From Thermohalobaculum sp038534135 (GTDB lineage: Bacteria; Pseudomonadota; Alphaproteobacteria; Rhodobacterales; Rhodobacteraceae), in assembly GCA_038534135.1 (NCBI GenBank), contig JBCAXJ010000011.1:1-64000 (forward strand): 64,000 nucleotides of DNA, read 5' to 3'. This document shows positions 17,595 to 25,617 of the stretch, in pieces (position 1 is the first letter of the stretch; each line of letters starts with the position of its first letter). Both the position numbers and the translations under genes were made by a program. The notes beneath the pieces were generated by a model. It ran no database searches. It was not told where the DNA came from and saw only the letters and a program-made list of their open reading frames with translations.

Positions 17595-18929
17595 TCATCG
17601 TGCCAGCCGGGCGGCTTCATTCAGCGCCGCGCGGACCTGACCAGCATTGTGGCGATCGATCGATTTGAAGGCCGCCATTCCATCCGCGATAGCCTTTTGC
17701 GCGGCAATCGCCTGCCCAGGGCCAAGCGCCTCCAGCTTGTCGAGTTCATCGACCAGCGAGCCTGCGGCCAGAACCGCCTGCTCGGCTTCGTAATACCCTG
17801 TGAACACGCCGCGCTGGGACGCTGCCGCGATCTGGTTCAAGGCAAAGCGCGTGTCGCGGTCCGAGAACTTGCGGGCTTCGAGCTTGCGCACCAGTTGCGT
17901 CAAACTCCGCTTCAACTGGTTGGCAGCAGAGCGCATGCCCTCCCAGGATCCACCAGCCGCCGCCCGGACACCGGCAATGTCACCTTGCAACTGGCCCGCC
18001 AGGCGCTTGTCGACCATGCTCGCGGCAAGTTGCACGAAATAGGCATTGGCATCGTTGATGCGTGGCACACCGGTTCGGCTGGTGGCTGACTTGCCGTCCA
18101 GCGTCGCGTTATGACACGAGTGGCATTCGAAGAACGCGAACTCCGGGAACAGCCCCTCCTGCCCGACCTTCGGGTCCGTCATCAACTCGACGAATTTCTT
18201 CATCTGCATCGCCTGGCCTACGGCCCAGACCTTCACGCCGAACGGCCATGGTTTGCGCTGCAGGTAATCGTCATCGACCTGGAAGTGGGAATATCCGGCC
18301 CGGCGGCCCGGCGTCGCCTCGGAGAACCAGCTGTAGAAGCCCAGTTCGAACGGCAGGCGCGGGTGCCCGGCCACGAACATCCGGTGGCTGACGAACTTGT
18401 CCGAGGTGCCCATATGACAGCTCAGGCAAAGCTCGGCGCGCTTGGTCGGGTCGGTCGTCGGGTACATCCCTTCGTCGACGTTGCGCTGATAGAAGTACAA
18501 GCCCGCCTGATGGACGCCGAGCCATTCCGAGGCCGGGCCGTGGCACGCCTCGCACGTCACGCCCTCGGCCTGGTTGAACGTCTCTTCCCGGTGCTTCGGG
18601 CTGATGTTGAACGTGTGGCAATCCAGGCAGAGCTTGGCCGAAGTCGCCGAGCGGTAGCCAAGATCCCGCGCGATCGCATTCGCTTTCTTGGTCTGCAAGG
18701 TCTGGAACGATTTCGCGTGCGGATCGCGCGCTTTCCACGTCACGTATTCACGCTGTGTCACCGACGAGTTCGGCCATGGCGTCTCGGCCGAGTGGCAGGT
18801 CGCCTGCCCGCAGGTCGTCGCCCCCAATGCCTTGACGTCATGCGCAGAGGCTGCGGGCGCCAGCAGGCCCAGCGCCAGCCCCGCCCCCATCACGATCTTG
18901 CTGATCCGTCCAGTCATGCTCTTCCCCAT
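17595..18929 (-). CDS. Pentaheme cytochrome c554-like protein, copy B
   Basis: This 444-residue exported cytochrome has a signal peptide ending PAASA and five heme sites: an unusual CX4CH (CGQATCH at 40-46) then CLDCH 101, CEACH 126, CLSCH 168 and CHSCH 269. The second half is helical and heme-free. Heme spacing and linking sequence (AGHPR, FELGFYSW, DDDYLQRKPW, VWAVGQAM) match the first gene of the array, so the two are paralogs. The start at MGKSMTGR is taken; MTGRISK at 18917 also has a good ribosome site. Probably a periplasmic electron carrier. Confidence 0.85.
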   Translation of the reverse strand: MGKSMTGRISKIVMGAGLALGLLAPAASAHDVKALGATTCGQATCHSAETPWPNSSVTQREYVTWKARDPHAKSFQTLQTKKANAIARDLGYRSATSAKLCLDCHTFNISPKHREETFNQAEGVTCEACHGPASEWLGVHQAGLYFYQRNVDEGMYPTTDPTKRAELCLSCHMGTSDKFVSHRMFVAGHPRLPFELGFYSWFSEATPGRRAGYSHFQVDDDYLQRKPWPFGVKVWAVGQAMQMKKFVELMTDPKVGQEGLFPEFAFFECHSCHNATLDGKSATSRTGVPRINDANAYFVQLAASMVDKRLAGQLQGDIAGVRAAAGGSWEGMRSAANQLKRSLTQLVRKLEARKFSDRDTRFALNQIAAASQRGVFTGYYEAEQAVLAAGSLVDELDKLEALGPGQAIAAQKAIADGMAAFKSIDRHNAGQVRAALNEAARLAR

Positions 18930-18952
18930 GCGCTCATCACCCGGAAGACCCC

Positions 18953-20758
18953 TCACTTCTGTTTCGGCGACTGCTGCCGTTGGGACGCCCGGGCATGGAA
19001 GATCTCGGCATGCTCCGGTGACATCGGTTGGCGGCTGTCGATGTGGTATTCGTGGCAGGTCACGCACTCGGCGCGCGCGCCGTCAGGCTCGTCCGAGCCC
19101 TTGTGGCAGCTCTGGCAGGAGGCGAGATCCGGCATCAGCACGTCATTCGAACGTTCGGATTTAGGCGCTTCGTGGCACGAGGTGCATTCCATCGCCTTGT
19201 GGGGATCGTGGGCGAAACCACCCTTGACCATCCACTGGCGCTGGATCAGCGCAGGCTGCACACGCCATCGCTCGACACCGGCCTCGTCCGGGAATTTCTG
19301 CGCTTCGTGACAGGTGCCGCACAGCCGGACGCCGAAGATCGTGTCCATCTGAACCAGCGCCTCGCGCCTGGCCCACTCGATCGCGATGCCGCGGTCGTTG
19401 TCGCTCAGCGCCACCGCACGCTGCTCATTGGTGTTCTGCCCGGCAATGCGGCGCTTGCGCTTGCGTTTGACGGGTTCGGGCGCTGTCTCCGAGGTGACAC
19501 CGCCCTCCAGGGCCGCCGCGATATAGTAGTTTTCGAGGATGCGGGCGACCTCGTCTTCATTCGCGTGTGGCAGAGTGCGTTCGATTCCGGCAGCATTGAA
19601 CGTCATCTGGTGACAACGGGCGCAATCGCGCTCCATGTCGACGGTCCGCATCAGTTTGCCGCCCGGCAGGATCTCGTGGCAGCTCGCGCAATTCAACTGC
19701 TCCATCCCACGTGGAGATTTCACGCCGCCGGCTTGGAGGTGCTTGTTGTGCGGAAACTTCAGGCCGGATTGTTCGATCAACGGCTTGTTCGGCTCGAACG
19801 TGACCCGCTGCACCTGGGGCTCCAGCATCCCGTCCGCCTGCTCGACCGTTTGCACCAGCGCTAATTTGAACGGCGGGTGATCGACGTCGAAATCGGTGAT
19901 GTTCGGGAATTTCGAGTTGGGTGAGACCGACTGAATGTTGGAGTGGCACTGGAAGCAGGCCGTCTCGGCGACCGCGGTCGGCTCCAAACCGCCATTGTGC
20001 TCCTTGTGGCAGGATGCACAGCGCGAATTCTCCAGCGACAGGACAGGGTGTTGCGCGGTGTCAGCGTGGTTCTGCGTTGTCGCGTGACAGGCCAGACAAG
20101 CATTGTTGGTCGTCATCTCGAACGGGCGCTGGTGACACGCTGCGCAGTCATTCTCGATCATCGAGTGTGCTTGCGAGATCGGTCCGGACGTCCATGCAAT
20201 CTCCATGATCGTCGGTTTCGGCACATCGGTGCGGGCCATCCCTTCGACCACGATCGGCTCGCTGGCCGGAGCCTCACGCTGCATCACATCATACATCGGC
20301 CAGCCCAGGAAGACGCCAATGATCGCCAGCGAGAACACCCAAGCCAGCATACGCCGCGACGGCAACACGTTCTCCAGTTGCCGCTTGCCGCGCCGCTTGT
20401 GGGTCGGGGCTTCCGCCGCTGCGGCCTCTTCCATGACCATCACGGCATCGGCGCCGTCACGGGCCGGTTCACCGCGGAACGTGAAGCGGCCGATCTTGAC
20501 GCTGTCGGTGCCCAGATCGGCCTCGTCCCGGTCAGCCCCATCAACCTTGATGCCGCCAACGCCAGCGGCTTTCATCATCAGCTTGCCGTCGCGCATCTCG
20601 ACCGTGGCATGCTGATAATCGACGCCGATATCGGGCAGGCAGATCTCCATCGACACCGCGCGGCCGATGTGGATCTCGCTCCCCTCGAGGATTGTTTCGC
20701 GTTTCGAAACCTCGTCCGATCCAGCGCGCTTTCTGATCGTTACCAAAAGCAGTTTCAT
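18953..20758 (-). CDS. FHA domain - membrane helix - decaheme cytochrome c fusion
   Basis: This is a 601-residue fusion. Residues about 1-100 resemble a forkhead-associated domain: IHIGR near 30, YQHATVE near 49-53 and VGGIKVDG near 67-74. A basic segment (KRRGKRQ) precedes one membrane helix at about 137-158. The rest is periplasmic with ten CxxCH motifs at 205, 221, 247, 268, 357, 379, 480, 525, 548 and 565, and a basic insert KRKRKRR near 431. FHA domains normally bind phosphothreonine proteins, so a cytosolic signal could be linked to a periplasmic redox chain. It begins four bases after the membrane-protein gene stop. Confidence 0.85.
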   Translation of the reverse strand: MKLLLVTIRKRAGSDEVSKRETILEGSEIHIGRAVSMEICLPDIGVDYQHATVEMRDGKLMMKAAGVGGIKVDGADRDEADLGTDSVKIGRFTFRGEPARDGADAVMVMEEAAAAEAPTHKRRGKRQLENVLPSRRMLAWVFSLAIIGVFLGWPMYDVMQREAPASEPIVVEGMARTDVPKPTIMEIAWTSGPISQAHSMIENDCAACHQRPFEMTTNNACLACHATTQNHADTAQHPVLSLENSRCASCHKEHNGGLEPTAVAETACFQCHSNIQSVSPNSKFPNITDFDVDHPPFKLALVQTVEQADGMLEPQVQRVTFEPNKPLIEQSGLKFPHNKHLQAGGVKSPRGMEQLNCASCHEILPGGKLMRTVDMERDCARCHQMTFNAAGIERTLPHANEDEVARILENYYIAAALEGGVTSETAPEPVKRKRKRRIAGQNTNEQRAVALSDNDRGIAIEWARREALVQMDTIFGVRLCGTCHEAQKFPDEAGVERWRVQPALIQRQWMVKGGFAHDPHKAMECTSCHEAPKSERSNDVLMPDLASCQSCHKGSDEPDGARAECVTCHEYHIDSRQPMSPEHAEIFHARASQRQQSPKQK

Positions 20759-20762
20759 GGCG

Positions 20763-21629
20763 TCACCAGTAGAAGAAGACGAGAACGACGTGGATGATCA
20801 GCGTCACCAGCAACGCCACGGTTATAGGGACATGGAACCACAGCCAGAGCGACAGCAGCGCCCGATACCGCCCGTCGCGGCGCAGGCAGGCCGCCAGTTC
20901 CCGCTTGCGCGACATGTCGGCGACCAGTTCCGAAATCCGCTTGCGCTCGTCTTCGCCCCAGTCACCCTGATCGGCGACTTCGCGCACCTGATCATAGGCC
21001 TTGGCGGTCGCGCAGCCCTTGGACGAGCCCGACAGAATCGAGATCAGGCCCCCGCCGATCCGAGTCTTTTCCAGCGACAGCTTGACCGGCGGACGAAACG
21101 CATCTGGCAGGAATTGCAATGCCCGTTCTAGTTTCCGGTCGATCTCTTCGACATCTTCATCAAGCTGCTCAAGATCCGTCATATCGTGGCGCTTCTTCTC
21201 GATGATCATCTCCGAGACGTTGCGCCCCATCTTGTCCGGCAACCCGGAATAGACGGTGATCCCCCAGATGCCCGACAGGATGACGATCATCAGCAGCACA
21301 TAGGTGAGCGTGTGGACCGACCACTCGAACTCGAACCCGGTGTGCAGCGATGCCGTGACGATCAGCGCCAAGCCCAGGAACACATGAGCGGACACGACGT
21401 TGCGCCGCCGCCCGGTCGACGAGGCAAAGCGCCGTTTGCGCACGCCCAGCCAGGACAAATAGACGACGATCAAAGCCGACAGCCCGCCAAGCCCGTAACC
21501 GACGATGGTCGATCCATCCCGGCCCTGCGGCGGGTTGTGCGCAAAATAGGCAACCAGCGCCGCGGTCGAGATGAGGATCCCGATCCACAACCAAAGCCTG
21601 CTGGCGAGAAATCCCGTCTGTACATACAT
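20763..21629 (-). CDS. Histidine-rich membrane protein, probable heme-b electron carrier
   Basis: This is a 289-residue inner-membrane protein with about five hydrophobic helices: four in the first 150 residues and one at the C-terminus, separated by a charged cytosolic-looking loop of about 100 residues. Histidines lie in or beside the helices (VVSAHVFLG, ASLHTGFEF, SVHTLTY, WFHVPIT, LIIHVVL), which suits bis-histidine heme b as in cytochrome b561-like or ferric-reductase-like proteins. The ATG overlaps the flavoprotein stop (TGATG), so translation is coupled. It is the likely membrane link between the cytosolic flavoprotein and the periplasmic cytochromes; heme binding is inferred. Confidence 0.75.
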   Translation of the reverse strand: MYVQTGFLASRLWLWIGILISTAALVAYFAHNPPQGRDGSTIVGYGLGGLSALIVVYLSWLGVRKRRFASSTGRRRNVVSAHVFLGLALIVTASLHTGFEFEWSVHTLTYVLLMIVILSGIWGITVYSGLPDKMGRNVSEMIIEKKRHDMTDLEQLDEDVEEIDRKLERALQFLPDAFRPPVKLSLEKTRIGGGLISILSGSSKGCATAKAYDQVREVADQGDWGEDERKRISELVADMSRKRELAACLRRDGRYRALLSLWLWFHVPITVALLVTLIIHVVLVFFYW

Positions 21630-24022
21630 CAGGCAGCATCCTGTATTTTCTTGATCAGCCCCTCCGGTCCGATCCGTATGATTGCGCCCGTCGGGCACGC
21701 GCGCACGCAGGCAGGCCCGCCGCGCACGTCCTCGCAGAGGTCGCACTTGCGCGCCAATTCCTTGTTTTCCTTGGACTTCTGGGCAGGGCGCCGTTTCCCG
21801 GGACTGTCGCCCGCCCCGAACAGCAGCCAGGTCAACAGGTTACCGCGCTTGCGTGGGGACGCGCTCAACTGGATCGCGTCATAGGGACAGTTCCGGGCAC
21901 AGTTCCCGCAGCCGATACAGGTATCGTTGATCTGCACCGCCCCTCCGGGCGAGCGATAAAGTGCGTTGGGCGGGCAATCGGCCATGCAATGCGGATGCTC
22001 GCAGTGACGGCACGAGATCGGAATGTGTACCTGCGCCTGCGCATCGCGCGCAGAATAGGTCGGGCCCGCCGCGCGGTTCAGCCGAGGAATGCCGTCATGC
22101 GTTTCGGCGCACGCCGTCTCGCACATGTCGCACCGCACGCACAGCTTGTTGTCGATGGCGATGGCGTTCGTCGCCTCGCCAATTCCATTCTGCATCAGGA
22201 AGTCGACGATCTTGCTCTTCGCCTCGTTGCCCGACGCCCGTGCCCCGGTGCTGGCCGCGCGGTCGGCCGAAACCTTCTGCACGATCTGGCGCACCTTGGG
22301 CTTGCTGTCGAGCAGGCGCTGGAACACGTCCTTGCGGATCTTCAAAGCCTCGACGCCGACCGAGGCCCGGACCGTCGCGTTGCGCGGCGCATCGTTCAGC
22401 AGCGCCGTCTCACCAACCAGACTGCCTGCCGGCAGATAGGCGAGCACGACGTCCTTGCCGCCGAACTCCTTCGTCACAGCGGTCGAGCCCGACTGGACGA
22501 CATAGACCGCATCGGCCTCGTCGCCCTCTTGCATCAGCGCTTCGCCGCGCGAGAAGTTGATCACCTCGTAGGTGTCCAGCACTTCCTTCAGATCCTCGGG
22601 CGTGAGGCCCGGCGACAGGAATGTCTGCATTTTGCGCAGCACGATCGTGTCCATCAGCGTCTTGCGCGCCGTCGCTGACGAGGCGATCAGTTTCAACGCC
22701 GCATTGCGCGGGATCTCGATGACCGAGGTGCCACCCTTGCCGCCCAGCGCATCCGAATTCCGGCGACGCCCCATCACCAGGCCCATCTCTCCGAAGAAAG
22801 AGCCTTGCGGCACGGTGAACGACACCGCATCGCTGATCGGGATGTTGACATCGCCCCGCACGATGACAAACAGGCTGTCGCCCGCCTCGCCCTTGCGAAT
22901 GATCTTCCCACCGGGTTCATGGGTCTGAATGTCGGCTTCCAGCAGGAATTCGCGCAGTTGCAGGATTGTCAGACCGTTGAACAGCGAGACCGTGTCCCGA
23001 ACCTCGTTCAGCAGATCATAGACAGACCGCCCCTGCAGCATACTGCTGAACTTCTCAGTCAGCATTGGGATATCCGCGCCATCGACCGGCTGTCCGGCAA
23101 TGGTCTGGATCACCTCGTAACCCTGGTTCAGGCAATGCTTGATCAGCGGATAACCGGCCAGCGCACCGACATAGTAGATGCCGGGCCGGTCGCTCTCGTA
23201 GTTCTCGGAAACTCGCGGGAAGTCGGCACCCTCTTCGAACACACCGCCGATTGCTTCGATAAACTTGCGCGGCGCGATCGCCCCCAGCCGGGCAATCACC
23301 CGGTCCGCGCGGACGATCTGTTCGCCCTCGGGGCCTTTCAGAACAATCGCGCCATCCTGCATCCGCACCGGATTGGTGTTATACGCGCACTCGATCATCT
23401 CGTCCTTGATCGCGCCAAGAATCAGCGAGATGTTGCCTGGTTTGGCGCGCGCGAACTCGCGCTTGCGGTTGACGATTGTCACCCGGTTTTCGTTCTGCGC
23501 CAGAGCAACGGCGTTCTCGATCGCGGCATCGCCGGCGCCGATCACGACGATATCCTTGTCCCAGTACTCTTTCGGGTCGTCGAGCTGATAATCCACCAGC
23601 CCATCGTCCTCGCCGTCGACCCCCATCTTGCGCAGGTTGCCCTGCAAGCCGATGGCAACCACCACGTTCTCGGCCTGAACGGTCTCGCCCGAGGCCAACT
23701 GGACGGTGAAGCTGCCTTGCGCGCCTTCGATCGCCGTCACTTCGGCATTGTACTGAACATTCACGCCCAGATCATTCACTCGCGCGGTCCAGCTCTCCAG
23801 AATCGCCTCTCGCGAATCCGCTTCGAACTTCACCTCGGTGCGCAATGGCAACGCATCCGGCGTCGCCATGATGTACTTGCCCTTCTGATACTTGAAGATC
23901 GTGTTCGACAATTGCGGCGCGCGTTCCAGCAACACGTGGCTCATGCCCATCGAGGCTGCACGGGTCGCAGCACTGATCCCCGCAGGTCCAGAACCGACAA
24001 TCGCTACCTTATATGTCGTCAC
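21629..24022 (-). CDS. Flavoprotein - two cNMP-binding domains - four-cluster ferredoxin fusion
   Basis: This is a 797-residue cytosolic fusion without a signal peptide. Residues 1-310 are a thioredoxin-reductase-like FAD/NAD(P) oxidoreductase: GSGPAG at 10-15 and a second dinucleotide motif GAGDAA at 162-167, but no CxxC disulfide. Two CRP-like cyclic-nucleotide domains follow (about 355-460 and 475-585); the second has the cassette GETALLNDAPRNATV. Residues 625-780 are a ferredoxin with four cysteine quartets beginning at C628, C671, C702 and C760, as in HybA/DmsB-type subunits. Likely role: moving electrons between NAD(P)H and the membrane partner encoded next, under nucleotide control. 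Confidence 0.88.
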   Translation of the reverse strand: MTTYKVAIVGSGPAGISAATRAASMGMSHVLLERAPQLSNTIFKYQKGKYIMATPDALPLRTEVKFEADSREAILESWTARVNDLGVNVQYNAEVTAIEGAQGSFTVQLASGETVQAENVVVAIGLQGNLRKMGVDGEDDGLVDYQLDDPKEYWDKDIVVIGAGDAAIENAVALAQNENRVTIVNRKREFARAKPGNISLILGAIKDEMIECAYNTNPVRMQDGAIVLKGPEGEQIVRADRVIARLGAIAPRKFIEAIGGVFEEGADFPRVSENYESDRPGIYYVGALAGYPLIKHCLNQGYEVIQTIAGQPVDGADIPMLTEKFSSMLQGRSVYDLLNEVRDTVSLFNGLTILQLREFLLEADIQTHEPGGKIIRKGEAGDSLFVIVRGDVNIPISDAVSFTVPQGSFFGEMGLVMGRRRNSDALGGKGGTSVIEIPRNAALKLIASSATARKTLMDTIVLRKMQTFLSPGLTPEDLKEVLDTYEVINFSRGEALMQEGDEADAVYVVQSGSTAVTKEFGGKDVVLAYLPAGSLVGETALLNDAPRNATVRASVGVEALKIRKDVFQRLLDSKPKVRQIVQKVSADRAASTGARASGNEAKSKIVDFLMQNGIGEATNAIAIDNKLCVRCDMCETACAETHDGIPRLNRAAGPTYSARDAQAQVHIPISCRHCEHPHCMADCPPNALYRSPGGAVQINDTCIGCGNCARNCPYDAIQLSASPRKRGNLLTWLLFGAGDSPGKRRPAQKSKENKELARKCDLCEDVRGGPACVRACPTGAIIRIGPEGLIKKIQDAA

Positions 24023-24088
24023 GGGTCTGTATCACCCTCTCAGTAAAAAATCTTGCAGGCACAAAACCCCGAGCACGCGGGACCAACG

Positions 24089-25390
24089 TTAAGGAAGCGA
24101 TGCCTGGAACGCGCGCATGGCCGAGGTAAACTGGCTGGCGCTGTACCGGTCATCGCTTTCGACGGTTGAAAACACTTGGTCGAGCGCCCCGCTGAGACGG
24201 TCGTAGTCTGCATCGGAAATGTGCGCGCCGTTGATCAGGGCCGCGAGCGTGGAGTCGATCACCAGAGCTGTCTGCTCTGCCGTCGCATAATCCGAATACC
24301 GGCCCGATGCTCCGTCACGTGCCAGCACCTGAAGGATCTCGCGCATCTCACCGCCCTGGAAGGAACGGGTGGCGAGGCTTTCGACCGCGCGCTGCGCCGT
24401 GGACTGCATCTGCTTGGCGGCGGAGACAACTGCACTGCGGCTCTGTGCTGCTGCTGCATGAAGACGCCGGATATCTCCGGCGATCTCATCACCCAGACCC
24501 GGCTCGGCGAACCGCATCGCGATGCTCAGCATTTTCATATGCGCGTCATCGAACCGGGGTTGCCCGCGCTTGTTGACCGACGCCTTGCGCTTCACGCTCA
24601 TCGGCGCGTGGCAGCTGTGGCAATCGAAGAAGGCCATCTCCGGGAAGAAGCCAAGCGTCCCCGTGCGCGGATCTGCCAGCAGCGACATGCGGCGTTCGAT
24701 CGCCATCGCTTGCCCAATCGCCCACACGCGCACGCCGTCAACGTTCGATTTCCGCTCGACATAGTCGTCGTCGACGGTGTGGTGGGCGTTGATCTCGGTA
24801 TAGCTGTCCAGCTCGAAGCTGACGCGTGGATGGCCCGCCGCCAGTAACCGGTGCCCTGCAAACTGATCCGACGCACCGAAGTGGCAGTCCAGGCAGATCT
24901 CGGCCCGGCGGATCGGGTCGTGCGTCGGGCGCAACCCCTGTGCGCGCAACTCTTCGATCGTGACGTCCAGATCGGTATGTGTCTCGAACCACAGCCCAGA
25001 GGCACCATGGCACGACTCGCAGCTCACGCCCTCTTCTGCATTGTAAAGCGAGCCGCGCTGATCGAGCGGCGCATTCGTCGTGTGGCAATCCAGGCAAAGA
25101 TCGGCCTGCGTTGGCGTGCCGACGCCCATATTGCGCGCGATCCGGTTTGCTTGATCGCTCAGCAGCACTAGGTAGGACTTCGAATGCGGCCCCTGGGACC
25201 AGATCGCATACTCGTTGCGATCAACATTCGAGTCCGTCGCTGGGGCTGTCAGTTCATGGCATCCGGCCTGCGTACAGCTCGCCGCGCCATTATAGGTGTG
25301 CGAGTCGTCGAACGACCCCGCAAACGCTGCCCCGCCCAGCGTTGATAAAAGAGATGTGACGGCCAATGCCGTCGCTGCAAGCGCCTTCAA
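24089..25390 (-). CDS. Pentaheme cytochrome c554-like protein, copy A
   Basis: This 433-residue exported cytochrome is first in the array. A signal peptide ends near GAAFAG; the heme sites are CX4CH (CTQAGCH at 39-45), CLDCH 99, CESCH 124, CLDCH 166 and CHSCH 257, nearly the same spacing as copy B, with a helical heme-free C-terminal half. The start codon is TTG at 25390, chosen because GGAGGGG lies just before it and the signal peptide begins there. The flavoprotein gene follows after 66 bases. Probably a periplasmic carrier or enzyme. Confidence 0.85.
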   Translation of the reverse strand: MKALAATALAVTSLLSTLGGAAFAGSFDDSHTYNGAASCTQAGCHELTAPATDSNVDRNEYAIWSQGPHSKSYLVLLSDQANRIARNMGVGTPTQADLCLDCHTTNAPLDQRGSLYNAEEGVSCESCHGASGLWFETHTDLDVTIEELRAQGLRPTHDPIRRAEICLDCHFGASDQFAGHRLLAAGHPRVSFELDSYTEINAHHTVDDDYVERKSNVDGVRVWAIGQAMAIERRMSLLADPRTGTLGFFPEMAFFDCHSCHAPMSVKRKASVNKRGQPRFDDAHMKMLSIAMRFAEPGLGDEIAGDIRRLHAAAAQSRSAVVSAAKQMQSTAQRAVESLATRSFQGGEMREILQVLARDGASGRYSDYATAEQTALVIDSTLAALINGAHISDADYDRLSGALDQVFSTVESDDRYSASQFTSAMRAFQASLP

Positions 25391-25475
25391 TGTTCCCCTC
25401 CAGCTGCGCCTCCCTGATCCCCACCCCCCGGTCGCAGATCTGGAAGTTCACGTTGCTGAGAGGAACCCTACTACC

Positions 25476-25492
25476 TTGATCCAAAAGATCAA
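25476..25492. promoter_or_regulatory. Inverted repeat ahead of the cytochrome array
   Basis: TTGATC and GATCAA form a perfect 6-bp inverted repeat around CAAAA, about 86 bases before the first start codon of the array. It resembles an FNR-type half-site pair, but the arms are three bases too far apart for the TTGAT-N4-ATCAA consensus. A regulator site is possible; which protein would bind is unknown. Otherwise the 227 bases between 25391 and 25617 show no gene. Confidence 0.4.
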
Positions 25493-25617
25493 AGCATGAA
25501 AACACCTTGACTTATGCCGACCAGTCTGGATGGCACGAAGTCTTTCCAAAAACGGTGCTGTTATTCCATCCCACGGAAGAACCAACCCCGTTTGGCGGGG
25601 CCGAAGATGGAGATATC

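Noticed and set aside
15548..17668. A 706-residue plus-strand open frame
   Set aside because: It lies antisense to the pentaheme cytochrome gene, whose heme motifs and signal peptide are clear. Its translation is Arg/His-rich and low in complexity, typical of an antisense frame in high-GC DNA.
14230..25390. Assigning the array to MtrCAB, Nrf, HAO-c554 or Otr
   Set aside because: No decaheme of MtrA size, no HAO tyrosine-linked or octaheme protein, and no NrfA-type CxxCK site is present; only the general cytochrome c554-like pattern fits.
25476..25492. FNR box call for the inverted repeat
   Set aside because: FNR needs TTGAT-N4-ATCAA; here seven bases separate the TTGAT and ATCAA arms. I kept it only as an unnamed inverted repeat.
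25534..25551. Sigma-54-like TGGCACG near the array promoter
   Set aside because: It points rightwards, away from the array and into the end of the kinase gene, and the -12 part (CTTTC) is poor.
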